Positions 27,698 through 34,900 of a stretch of DNA of 64,000 nucleotides are shown here, one piece after another. The first letter of the stretch is position 1. The number at the start of each line of letters is the position of its first letter. The notes beneath the pieces were generated by a model. It did not search any database. It worked only from the letters and a program-made list of their open reading frames with translations, and was not told the DNA's origin. The DNA is from Phycisphaerae bacterium. GTDB taxonomy: Bacteria; Planctomycetota; Phycisphaerae; UBA1845; PWPN01. The stretch is taken from positions 1 through 64,000 of the forward strand of contig JAUCQB010000140.1 of assembly GCA_030372985.1 (NCBI GenBank), written 5' to 3'. Both the position numbers and the translations under genes were made by a program.

Positions 27698-28654
27698 TTA
27701 TACCTCCGCCCCGGCTTGGCGGCTGAAGAAGGTCTCAACCAGGTCGCACGTCGTTGCGAGATGACCGCAGCGAAGGTGGTAGCAGCCAGCCTTTTCCACG
27801 ACGTCGGCCAGCAGATGAAAGCCCGGGGCCCGGAACTTCCCGAAGTTGAAAGAGCAGCGCGTCAGCTCGAACACCATGTGGGCCCGCGACACGCGTTCGA
27901 TCACCGGCGTGGTCGAGTGATTGACCTCGGGGAGAATGATCATTCCCACGCGGCAGCGGCCTGAAACCACGTCGGGGCGGATCTTGAGCGGATTGAGCAT
28001 GGCTACCCGCCCTTTTTCGCCCTTGTAGTAAACGCGGTCGGCATCGATCGGCAGTCGCATCCGTCGCAGGGTGTCGAAAGACCCGGCCTTGACGCACAAG
28101 GCCTTGGGGTAGGGCTCAACCAGCCGGGTGTCGGGATCGAGCAGAGCGAATTCATCGGACAGATAAGACCAGCCCCGGCTGAGCAGGGCGGCCGCCAGCG
28201 TGGTCTTGCCCTGACCAGGCTGCCCCGGACAGGCGATCGCCACCCCGTCGCGGGCCACTACCGAGGCGTGAATCTGCAGATACTGCGGTAATCGCGTGGC
28301 GACCATGGTGTTGATGGCCCATTCCACGTGGGGGAGTATCTCGTTCTCATTGCGGACCGCGAACAGGCTTTCGCCGTTGGCCACCACGTGGTAGTAGCGC
28401 CGCAGCGATCGCGCGGACCGCTTGGCGATGACGTCGATCGCGAACTCGTCTCCGGTCGGGCTCGCGACCGCGTAGGCTCGGTACAACTCGTGGAAATCAT
28501 CCGCAACGCCCGGCACAACGCTGGTCAGCGACACGGGTACCGGCCCGATCCGGTAATGGCGGACCTCGGGCTTGGAGCCGAACAGACTGAACACGGCCCG
28601 CGATGGGGCGGGGGCGGAGGCCTGTCTCGTGTTGACGGCGGCAAGCTGGGTCAT
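27698..28654 (-). CDS. HprK-related kinase
   Basis: A 318-residue kinase related to the C-terminal catalytic domain of HPr kinase/phosphorylase. The Walker A loop GQPGQGKTTL lies at about 142-151, followed by WSYLSDEFALLD with the acidic catalytic region. There is no HPr or other PTS gene nearby. NCBI calls such proteins HprK-related kinase A, found beside a PqqD-like protein, as here. The ATG overlaps the PqqD-like stop by 4 bases, indicating translational coupling. Relatives in lasso-peptide clusters phosphorylate the precursor peptide, so a peptide kinase role is plausible but unproven. Confidence 0.85.
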   Translation of the reverse strand: MTQLAAVNTRQASAPAPSRAVFSLFGSKPEVRHYRIGPVPVSLTSVVPGVADDFHELYRAYAVASPTGDEFAIDVIAKRSARSLRRYYHVVANGESLFAVRNENEILPHVEWAINTMVATRLPQYLQIHASVVARDGVAIACPGQPGQGKTTLAAALLSRGWSYLSDEFALLDPDTRLVEPYPKALCVKAGSFDTLRRMRLPIDADRVYYKGEKGRVAMLNPLKIRPDVVSGRCRVGMIILPEVNHSTTPVIERVSRAHMVFELTRCSFNFGKFRAPGFHLLADVVEKAGCYHLRCGHLATTCDLVETFFSRQAGAEV

Positions 28655-28992
28655 GGGGCCGACTCGATCAATCCGTTCTCGGTCAGGCGTGACAGGGTGG
28701 AGCGAACATCGTCGCGAATCACGGCCAACGGGTGGTCCTGTTGGGTGTTCGGCTCGAACCCCGCCGCAACCTCCAGAGTGATGTCTTCAACATCTCGATG
28801 GCCGTTACAGCAGTTCCAGATGAACCAGGCGGTACGATTAAGGTAGTGGACCGCGTGGTGAGCGGGATCGTAGAGAACGGCCTCGTCATCGAATGCGCGA
28901 CAACAAAGGCCCTCGCGCCGAATGGGCTTCCAGCGTCGCTCGTCGCTTGGAGTGTTCATCCGTGAACCAGCCGACATCTTCATGGAATCCAT
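28651..28992 (-). CDS. PqqD-like peptide carrier (HPr-rel-A type)
   Basis: A 113-residue PqqD-family protein. The winged-helix fold shows in DDEAVLYDPAHHAVHYLNRT, where Asp-x-x-x-x-x-x-hydrophobic-Asn is the usual PqqD centre, then WFIWNCCNGHRDVEDIT and the C-terminal helix ending LIESAP. PqqD domains hold the leader of a ribosomal peptide and present it to modifying enzymes. It begins 17 bp after the short peptide gene and overlaps the kinase gene by 4 bases. ATG 28959 is an alternative start; neither has a strong ribosome site, consistent with coupling to the upstream gene. Confidence 0.8.
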   Translation of the reverse strand: MDSMKMSAGSRMNTPSDERRWKPIRREGLCCRAFDDEAVLYDPAHHAVHYLNRTAWFIWNCCNGHRDVEDITLEVAAGFEPNTQQDHPLAVIRDDVRSTLSRLTENGLIESAP

Positions 28993-29009
28993 CGGTCGCG
29001 TCAGTTACT

Positions 29010-29270
29010 TCACGAGTAAATTCGCGACGCGCACGCCGGACGCGGCCGTAACAGCAACACCACCGGAGATACATAGGCCAGTTTGCGCACCGAACAACCG
29101 AGGAAGCGGCGCCGCGTCCCGCTCGAGTCCTGCTTTTCGGAATCAGCAGCCTCTGAGGCGCCGACCTCGACCTGCGGGTCCTCCGGCTCGGCGGGGATGA
29201 AACTGCTTTCCGATCGACGATGATCCACCCAAAAGCCTCCCATTCTCCTGACAACCTTCGCGCAGCGCAC
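29010..29270 (-). CDS. Short putative substrate peptide of the PqqD/HprK cassette
   Basis: An 86-residue open frame with a GTG start 6 bases after GGAGG. GTG 29228 (after GGGAGG) is an alternative. The N-terminal half is acidic (PAEPEDPQVEVGASEA). The C-terminal third is basic then hydrophobic: TRRRFLG, then RKLAYVSPVVLLLRPRPACA with a five-residue tail. From memory, small proteins ending in a YVxPVVLxL...AS pattern occur next to PqqD and HprK-related genes; I cannot check that here. It is first in the cassette, 17 bp before the PqqD-like gene. The position, ribosome site and end pattern support a real gene and possibly the modified peptide. Confidence 0.6.
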   Translation of the reverse strand: MRCAKVVRRMGGFWVDHRRSESSFIPAEPEDPQVEVGASEAADSEKQDSSGTRRRFLGCSVRKLAYVSPVVLLLRPRPACASRIYS

Positions 29271-29383
29271 CGCTGCCCTCCACCATGGTTATCGGCCATT
29301 CTTCGCGGGGTATGGAGTCAAAAGACGAGAGCCCGAAGCCGCGTCAACAGGACGGTAAACCGCTCTGTTATCGGACTGTTCGA

Positions 29384-29938
29384 CTACTTCACGATCTTGA
29401 GGACCTGTCTGAACACTTCGGTGCCGGCCTGGCCCATCAGTTCGAAGGTGACGCTTTCGGTGGTGGTGACAATGGCCCCTGCCTGGCGAAGCCGTTCGAT
29501 GGCCGTGTCGCGGTCATGGGGACGCCGCGATCCGACCGCGTCGGCGCAGAGGTAGGGGGTGTATCCGAGCCGCACGAGGTCCAGGGTGGTCTGCATGACG
29601 CAGACGTGGGCCTCGATGCCGACGAGAATCACGTTGGGACGCCCAAGGGACGCGAGCTTCTCGACCACCGGCTCGACACAGGCACTGAAGCGTATCTTGG
29701 TGTAAAGCGGTGTGTCGCCAAGGCACTGGAGGAGCGTCTGGCAAGTGCGGCCGATGCCTTCGGGATACTGCTCCGTGACCACCATCGGCACCTCGAGCAC
29801 CTTGGCGGCCTCGATCATGCGGCGGCAAGCCTCGACCACGGCGGCGTTGTCGTGAATCGCCGGCAACAGGCGGTCCTGAACGTCAACAACCAGCAGGAGC
29901 GCATTATCCGGCCTGATCTGGCTGAGAGGGTTGGGCAC
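29384..29938 (-). CDS. Isochorismatase-family cysteine hydrolase
   Basis: A 184-residue hydrolase of the isochorismatase-like superfamily (nicotinamidase and related amidases). The catalytic triad is visible: Asp in LLVVDVQDRLLP (about 17), Lys in LYTKIRFSACVEP (about 86) and Cys in GIEAHVCVMQTT (about 121), with the typical cis-peptide region before it. GTG 29938 has GGAGGA 9 bases upstream and gives the family length; the extension to 30127 is spurious. It lies 113 bp upstream of the peptide cassette on the same strand and is divergent from the GH29 operon. The substrate is unknown. Confidence 0.88.
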   Translation of the reverse strand: MPNPLSQIRPDNALLLVVDVQDRLLPAIHDNAAVVEACRRMIEAAKVLEVPMVVTEQYPEGIGRTCQTLLQCLGDTPLYTKIRFSACVEPVVEKLASLGRPNVILVGIEAHVCVMQTTLDLVRLGYTPYLCADAVGSRRPHDRDTAIERLRQAGAIVTTTESVTFELMGQAGTEVFRQVLKIVK

Positions 29939-30361
29939 GGCTCGTTTCCTCCATGGGTCGGCAACACTGTAGAACACCCATGGAGCACAGTCAACGAGTC
30001 GGGCAGGCGTCGCGCGAGGCGGGTGCATCCCTGGCATGGAATCGCCGGCAGGTCTCATCCGCTGTGCCGATCTCGACCGTACCCGACCTTCCTCACTGCT
30101 CACAGAGCAGTGGCACACCTTTCTCACTGCTCACAAAGCAGTGGCACATGGCCCTGCCTTCGCAACACGACCAAAAACGGGGTGCACCCGCGTGGGCCCG
30201 GCTCGCAACCAAGCCTGACTCTGCTGCGTTCGTGCTCGCCGGAAAAGCCGCCTTGTCGCACAACGCACGGCCGAGCCTCTCCTTGCCCTCTGGACAGCCC
30301 CAATCGGCCGGGATAGCCTTTGGCCCAATCAGATGCACGTGATGATGGAAAGGATCGACCC
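29939..30361. other. 423-bp divergent intergenic region with hairpin repeats
   Basis: There is no gene. The spacer separates the isochorismatase-type gene (minus) from the GH29 operon (plus). It holds two tandem copies of a dispersed 24-bp hairpin at 30094-30148 (listed separately). Promoters for both directions should be here, but I could not choose one with confidence. Confidence 0.45.
30094..30148. repeat. Two tandem copies of a dispersed 24-bp hairpin repeat
   Basis: Copies at 30094-30117 and 30125-30148 have a 31-bp period. Each has a perfect stem CACTGCT / AGCAGTG with a short loop (cacag or cacaa, shared partly with the stem) and a GCACA tail. The same unit occurs at 60829-60852, and in variant form at 51089-51112 (reverse orientation) and 51120-51143. 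They resemble REP-like elements. Confidence 0.8.
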
Positions 30362-31726
30362 ATGAGATCGTATCGCTGCTCTTGCCTGGTAATGTGCCTG
30401 ATCCTCCCGCTGTTTGCCCAGGGAGCTGAAATGGCCAAGGAATCTCCCAAGCTGAAGGATGAACGGATGCAATGGTGGCTCGATGCCCGGTTCGGCATGT
30501 TCATTCACTGGGGTACCTATTCGCTGGCCGCACGCCACGAGTGGGTGAAGAACTACGAGCGGACCCCAACCGATGTGTACCGGAAGTACTTCGAGCACTT
30601 CGACCCCGACCTCTATGACCCGCACGAGTGGGCCCGGGCGGCCAAGGGCGCGGGCATGCGCTACTTTGTCATCACCACCAAGCACCACGAGGGCTTCTGC
30701 CTGTGGGACTCCAAGTTCACCGACTACAAGGTGACCAACACGCCTTACGGCAAGGACCTGATCAAGCCGATGGTCGAGGCCTTCCGGGCCGAGGGGCTGC
30801 GGGTCGGTTTTTATTACTCGCTGCTCGATTGGCATCACCCTGATTACACCGTCGACAAATGCCACCCCATGCGTGACAACAAGGAAGAGCGCGAGAAGAA
30901 CAAGAATCGTGACATGAAGCGGTACGTGGACTACGTCGAGAACCAGTTGCGCGAGCTGCTCACGCAATTCGGCCCGATCGACTGCCTGTTCGCCGACTTC
31001 TCGTTTCCCGGTGACGACGGCAAGGGCCGCAAGGATTGGCAGTCCGAGCGCCTGCTCAAGGTTGTCCGCGAGCTCCAGCCCAACTGCCTGATCAACGATC
31101 GGCTTGACCTGCTCGATCGCCCCGACGGCTGGGATTTCCGCACGCCCGAGCAGTTCATGCCGCGATCCTGGGTCAGCATGGATGGCGTTCGCGTGCCCTG
31201 GGAGACCTGCCAGACCTTCAGCGGCTCGTGGGGCTATCACCGTGACGAAGCGACCTGGAAGAGCCCTCAGCAACTGATCGTCATGCTCATCGAGACGGTC
31301 AGCAAGGGCGGCAACCTGTTGCTCAACGTCGGTCCGACCGCCCGCGGGACGTTTGACGAACGGGCCCTGGAATGCCTGGGCTTCATGGGCGATTGGATGT
31401 GGCTCCACGGCCGGTCCATCTACGGTTGCACCGCCGCACCGGACGAGTTCAAGAAGCCCGACAACTGCCTGTTGACCTACAACCCCAAGACACGTCGACT
31501 CTACGTACACGTGCTCGTCTGGCCGATGGGCAAGCTCCACTTTGACGGCATCGCCGACAAGGTGGCCTATGCCCAGTTGCTCAACGACGCGAGCGAGGTC
31601 AAGTTCAGTCGCAGCGAAGGTGGAGCCTGGATGTCCGGACAAGGTGGTCAAAACGCCGTGACCTTTGATCTGCCCGTCCGCCAGCCGAACACTGTCGTGC
31701 CAGTGATCGAGCTGTTTCTGAAGTGA
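30362..31726 (+). CDS. Secreted GH29 alpha-L-fucosidase
   Basis: A 454-residue enzyme releasing L-fucose from glycans. A signal peptide (about 1-24, LPLFAQGA) precedes the GH29 barrel with WWLDARFGMFIHWGTYSLAA (about 38-57), ITTKHHEGFCLWDSKFTDY and the nucleophile Asp in CLFADFSFPG (about 212). GGNLLLNVGPTARGTFDE is a family hallmark near 320. ATG 30362 follows AAAGGA. It heads a four-gene plus-strand operon with a GH84-like enzyme, a ceramidase-like protein and a large secreted protein, suggesting stepwise breakdown of a fucosylated, amino-sugar-containing polymer or glycolipid. Confidence 0.93.
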   Translation: MRSYRCSCLVMCLILPLFAQGAEMAKESPKLKDERMQWWLDARFGMFIHWGTYSLAARHEWVKNYERTPTDVYRKYFEHFDPDLYDPHEWARAAKGAGMRYFVITTKHHEGFCLWDSKFTDYKVTNTPYGKDLIKPMVEAFRAEGLRVGFYYSLLDWHHPDYTVDKCHPMRDNKEEREKNKNRDMKRYVDYVENQLRELLTQFGPIDCLFADFSFPGDDGKGRKDWQSERLLKVVRELQPNCLINDRLDLLDRPDGWDFRTPEQFMPRSWVSMDGVRVPWETCQTFSGSWGYHRDEATWKSPQQLIVMLIETVSKGGNLLLNVGPTARGTFDERALECLGFMGDWMWLHGRSIYGCTAAPDEFKKPDNCLLTYNPKTRRLYVHVLVWPMGKLHFDGIADKVAYAQLLNDASEVKFSRSEGGAWMSGQGGQNAVTFDLPVRQPNTVVPVIELFLK

Positions 31727-31785
31727 ACGAGTGCGATCGGGACGTCGCAGCGTTCGTGGGTTTCTTTGCACGGAGTCAGGTCAAG

Positions 31786-33561
31786 ATGCGACTAACCAGC
31801 CATCCGCGTTTTCTCGCGATTCTGTCCTCGATTTCGATCATGGTCGCCGGTGCCCAGGCGGAGACGGTCATCCGGTTGCCCGGCAGCGACTTCGCCGGCG
31901 GCGGCAAGGACAAGTTCGGCGCAAGCCAGAAGGGTGAGCAAACCAACTACGTCTATGCCCACCCGACAGGGGCGTGCTCGGTCATGCAGGCCAGCTTCTC
32001 GCTGAAGGTCGTACCGGCAGAGCCGATGTTTCTGCACCTGAAGGCCTGCGACGATGACGCAGCGGCCACATGCAGAATCCGGATCACGCTCAACGGCAAG
32101 AGCCTCTGGGACGGCCCCAGCGAGTTTCGCAGCGACGCGTTTGAAGTGCGGCGGATCGCCATTCCGGCCGACGCGCTCAACGCCGGCGAAAATGAACTGG
32201 TGATCGCCAACACCGAACCCAAGGGCGAACTCGGCATACCGCCGTGGTTCATGGTCGCCGCCTGCACGGTCGCGCCGGAAAAGTACACATACGGCCCGGA
32301 CATCACCAAGGATTTCGCCGTGACGCTGCCGGCCCAGAAGCGGCCGCTGCCCGAACCGCTTCCGGACGGCCGGAAACCGGGCTTTGCCGTCCGCGGCACC
32401 AAGGGCTGGGGCTGGTTTCCCGAGCAGTACTTGGCGGAGATCCCCACGCTGGCGGCCTGCAAGATGAACTTCCTCATGAACTGCTACCTCAGCATGTGTG
32501 ATATCGAGCACTACCCGTGGGGCGACAAACGCTGTAACCGCTGGTGGGAACCGCTGCCGGAAGCGAAGAAAAAGGCATACGAGCGGATCGTCCGCGAATG
32601 CCAGAAGGCCGGCATCGATTTCTGCTTCAGCATGAACCCCAATCTGGGAGCCGAGCGCATTCTCGACTACGGCAAGGCCGAGGATGTCGACGTCCTGTGG
32701 AACCACTACCGCTGGATGCAGGAGCTGGGCGTGAAGTGGTTTAACATCGCCTTGGACGATATCTCCGAGGGCATTGATGCCTCCGGACAGGCGAAGGTGG
32801 CCAACGAGTTTCTGAAACGGCTGCGCGCCGGCGACCCAGACGCCCAGTTGATCGTCTGCCCGACGTGGTACTGGGGCGACGGCACAGACGCCAGGTACCG
32901 CCCCTATCTGGAGACGTTCGCCCGCGAGCTGGACAAGAATATCTACTTGTTCTGGACTGGTGACGCCGTGGTGATCAACCGCATTACCCGCAAGTGTGCA
33001 GAAACTTACAGGGGGATCGTGAAGCACCGGCTGATCCTGTGGGACAACTACCCGGTGAACGACAACAACCCGACCATGCACCTCGGCCCGGTGTTCGGGC
33101 GTGACCCGGATCTTTGCGAGGTCATCGACGGCTACATGAGCAACCCGCTCTGCAAGCAGAACGAGATCAACCGCATCCCGCTGATGACCTGCGCCGACTA
33201 TGCCTGCAACCCGTGGGCTTACGACCCCGCACGCTCAGTCGGCCAGGCGATTCTCCATTTCACCGATGATGCGGACCAGCGGGATCTGGTCAAGGACCTG
33301 GTTGAGGCGTATTCGGGCATGCTGTACTACGGCAAGGGCACGAGCTTCAACGCGGTCCGCGACCAGTACGCCCGCATCGCGGCGGCCCCACATTCTCGAT
33401 ATGTCGCGAGCATGTACATCGACAATGTGCAGTCGCTGGCCCGCCGGGCGGAGAGGACCTTTCCCGGCCGACTCAAGGCCGAGCGGCAGACAATCGTCGA
33501 TGACGTCACCTGGATGAAACGCGCGTTCGCCGAGAAGTACGGACCGGAGAAAGCTGAATGA
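31786..33561 (+). CDS. Secreted GH84-like beta-N-acetylglucosaminidase
   Basis: A 591-residue secreted protein. The signal peptide is about 1-25 (ending VAGAQA). A beta-sandwich at about 26-170 (LKACDDDAAATCRIRITLNG) may be a carbohydrate-binding domain. The catalytic barrel follows, with FNIALDDISEGID at about 319-331, which fits the Asp-Asp pair of GH84 (O-GlcNAcase/hyaluronidase-type), and later IYLFWTGDAVV and LWDNYPVNDN, also GH84-typical. The catalysis would be substrate-assisted and needs a 2-acetamido sugar. I chose ATG 31786 because it starts the signal peptide. It overlaps the next gene by 4 bases. Confidence 0.8.
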   Translation: MRLTSHPRFLAILSSISIMVAGAQAETVIRLPGSDFAGGGKDKFGASQKGEQTNYVYAHPTGACSVMQASFSLKVVPAEPMFLHLKACDDDAAATCRIRITLNGKSLWDGPSEFRSDAFEVRRIAIPADALNAGENELVIANTEPKGELGIPPWFMVAACTVAPEKYTYGPDITKDFAVTLPAQKRPLPEPLPDGRKPGFAVRGTKGWGWFPEQYLAEIPTLAACKMNFLMNCYLSMCDIEHYPWGDKRCNRWWEPLPEAKKKAYERIVRECQKAGIDFCFSMNPNLGAERILDYGKAEDVDVLWNHYRWMQELGVKWFNIALDDISEGIDASGQAKVANEFLKRLRAGDPDAQLIVCPTWYWGDGTDARYRPYLETFARELDKNIYLFWTGDAVVINRITRKCAETYRGIVKHRLILWDNYPVNDNNPTMHLGPVFGRDPDLCEVIDGYMSNPLCKQNEINRIPLMTCADYACNPWAYDPARSVGQAILHFTDDADQRDLVKDLVEAYSGMLYYGKGTSFNAVRDQYARIAAAPHSRYVASMYIDNVQSLARRAERTFPGRLKAERQTIVDDVTWMKRAFAEKYGPEKAE

Positions 33562-34820
33562 AAGTCGGTGTCGCCCAGGTTGACATCACGCCCGAGCCGG
33601 GCTGCGAATTGTCCGGTTTCGCGGCTCGCACTCAACCGTCGATCGGCGTGCTCGACCGACTGTACGCCAAATGTCTGTACTTGGTGGAGGGCGACGAGCG
33701 ACTGCTTTGGATCCACGTGGACCTGATCGGCTTGCTGCGGGAATTCGTGCTTGATTTCCGCGAGTGGGCGGCGGCGAAACTGGGCCTCAAGGCCTCGCAG
33801 GTATTGATTTCGGCCATCCACACGCATTCCGGGCCGGCAACCGTTGAGATCTCAGAAGCAGGCCGCTACGACTCGGCGTATGTGCAATTCCTGCGTGCAC
33901 GACTGGAAGAAGCGGCCCGAGAGGCGATTGAGAACACGACGGCCTGCACACCGGTTTTCGTTGAGGGCAGATGCGATCTGGCCGTCGATCGGCGTAAGAA
34001 GGCCTCGGCCCGGACCGATCCTCGCGTGGCCGCGTTCGGATGGCGGCGCGACGATGGCAGCTTTATCGGCGCCCTGACCAACTACGCGATGCACGCCGTG
34101 GCACTGGGTCCGAGCAACCGCATGATCAGCGCGGACCTGCCAGGCCGCACGGCCGCGATCCTGTCCGAGCGACTGCCCGGCCGTCCGATCGTGCTGGCCA
34201 CCAACGGGGCCTGCGGCAACCTCAACCCGCCGTACGAGCACATCACTTCCGAACAACTGTCGGTATGGGGCGGACAAGTCGCCGACGCCACGTCGGGTTT
34301 GCTGCCTGAGGCTGTGCCCCTGACCGATTGCACCCTGCGGCTGGCGTCGCGCGTGGTACCGATCGCATTGGACGTATTGGGCGTTGATCAGATTAACGAG
34401 ATCGCCGACCGCTACATCGGCCATGCCGACAGTGTCGGCGAGTGGGGTGACCGCTATGTGCGGGCACTGGAGAAGTGGCGTCGATCGCGCACCGAGGAAG
34501 TGCGAGACGGGCAGTGCGCGGCCACGGCGGACATGGAAATCTTCGCCGTGCGACTCGGCCCGGCGGTGATGCTCGGTGTGAATGCCGAGGTTTTCAGCGC
34601 GTTCACCGACCTGGTCCGCGAGGCCACCGGGCGCAGCGTGTACACGGTCGGCTACGCCAATGGCGTGCGCGGCTACCTGCCGACGAAGGTCGCCTACGAT
34701 GAAGGTGGGTACGAGGTCGAAACCGCTCACTTTTTTTATAACAGCTTCCGCTTCAAGCCCGGTGGTCTGGAACACTTGGCCGATGAAGCTGTGCAACTGG
34801 TGCGTTCGTTCTTTGCGTGA
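33558..34820 (+). CDS. Neutral/alkaline ceramidase N-terminal-domain-like protein
   Basis: A 420-residue protein related to the N-terminal zinc amidase domain of neutral ceramidases. VAQVDITPEPGCELSGF at the start, ISAIHTHSGPA (His ligands, about 79), NYAMHAVALG and the final YLPTKVAYDEGGYEVE (about 376-391) are the usual landmarks. In planctomycetes this family is large and mostly uncharacterised. There is no obvious signal peptide, so it may act in the cytoplasm. Translation is coupled to the GH84-like gene (ATGA overlap). An amide hydrolase acting on an amino-sugar or lipid product of the operon is inference. Confidence 0.82.
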   Translation: MKVGVAQVDITPEPGCELSGFAARTQPSIGVLDRLYAKCLYLVEGDERLLWIHVDLIGLLREFVLDFREWAAAKLGLKASQVLISAIHTHSGPATVEISEAGRYDSAYVQFLRARLEEAAREAIENTTACTPVFVEGRCDLAVDRRKKASARTDPRVAAFGWRRDDGSFIGALTNYAMHAVALGPSNRMISADLPGRTAAILSERLPGRPIVLATNGACGNLNPPYEHITSEQLSVWGGQVADATSGLLPEAVPLTDCTLRLASRVVPIALDVLGVDQINEIADRYIGHADSVGEWGDRYVRALEKWRRSRTEEVRDGQCAATADMEIFAVRLGPAVMLGVNAEVFSAFTDLVREATGRSVYTVGYANGVRGYLPTKVAYDEGGYEVETAHFFYNSFRFKPGGLEHLADEAVQLVRSFFA

Positions 34821-34900
34821 GCGATTGTCGGGGGGTGCGGTCCGGCGGCGCCTTCGACGAGTGCAATTTGGAGCCGGCGAATTGTGGGAAAGGTGCTGCC

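Noticed and set aside
27698-28654. Bifunctional HPr kinase of the phosphotransferase system
   Set aside because: No HPr or other PTS gene is present and the neighbours are PqqD-like and nucleotidyltransferase genes; HprK-related kinase fits better.
28886-29299. 137-codon minus frame across the peptide and PqqD-like genes
   Set aside because: It is in another frame, Arg-rich, and lacks a ribosome site; the 86-codon frame is better supported.
30094-30148. Two-unit CRISPR-like array
   Set aside because: Units are palindromic hairpins with a 7-bp gap, too short for spacers, and no cas genes are nearby.
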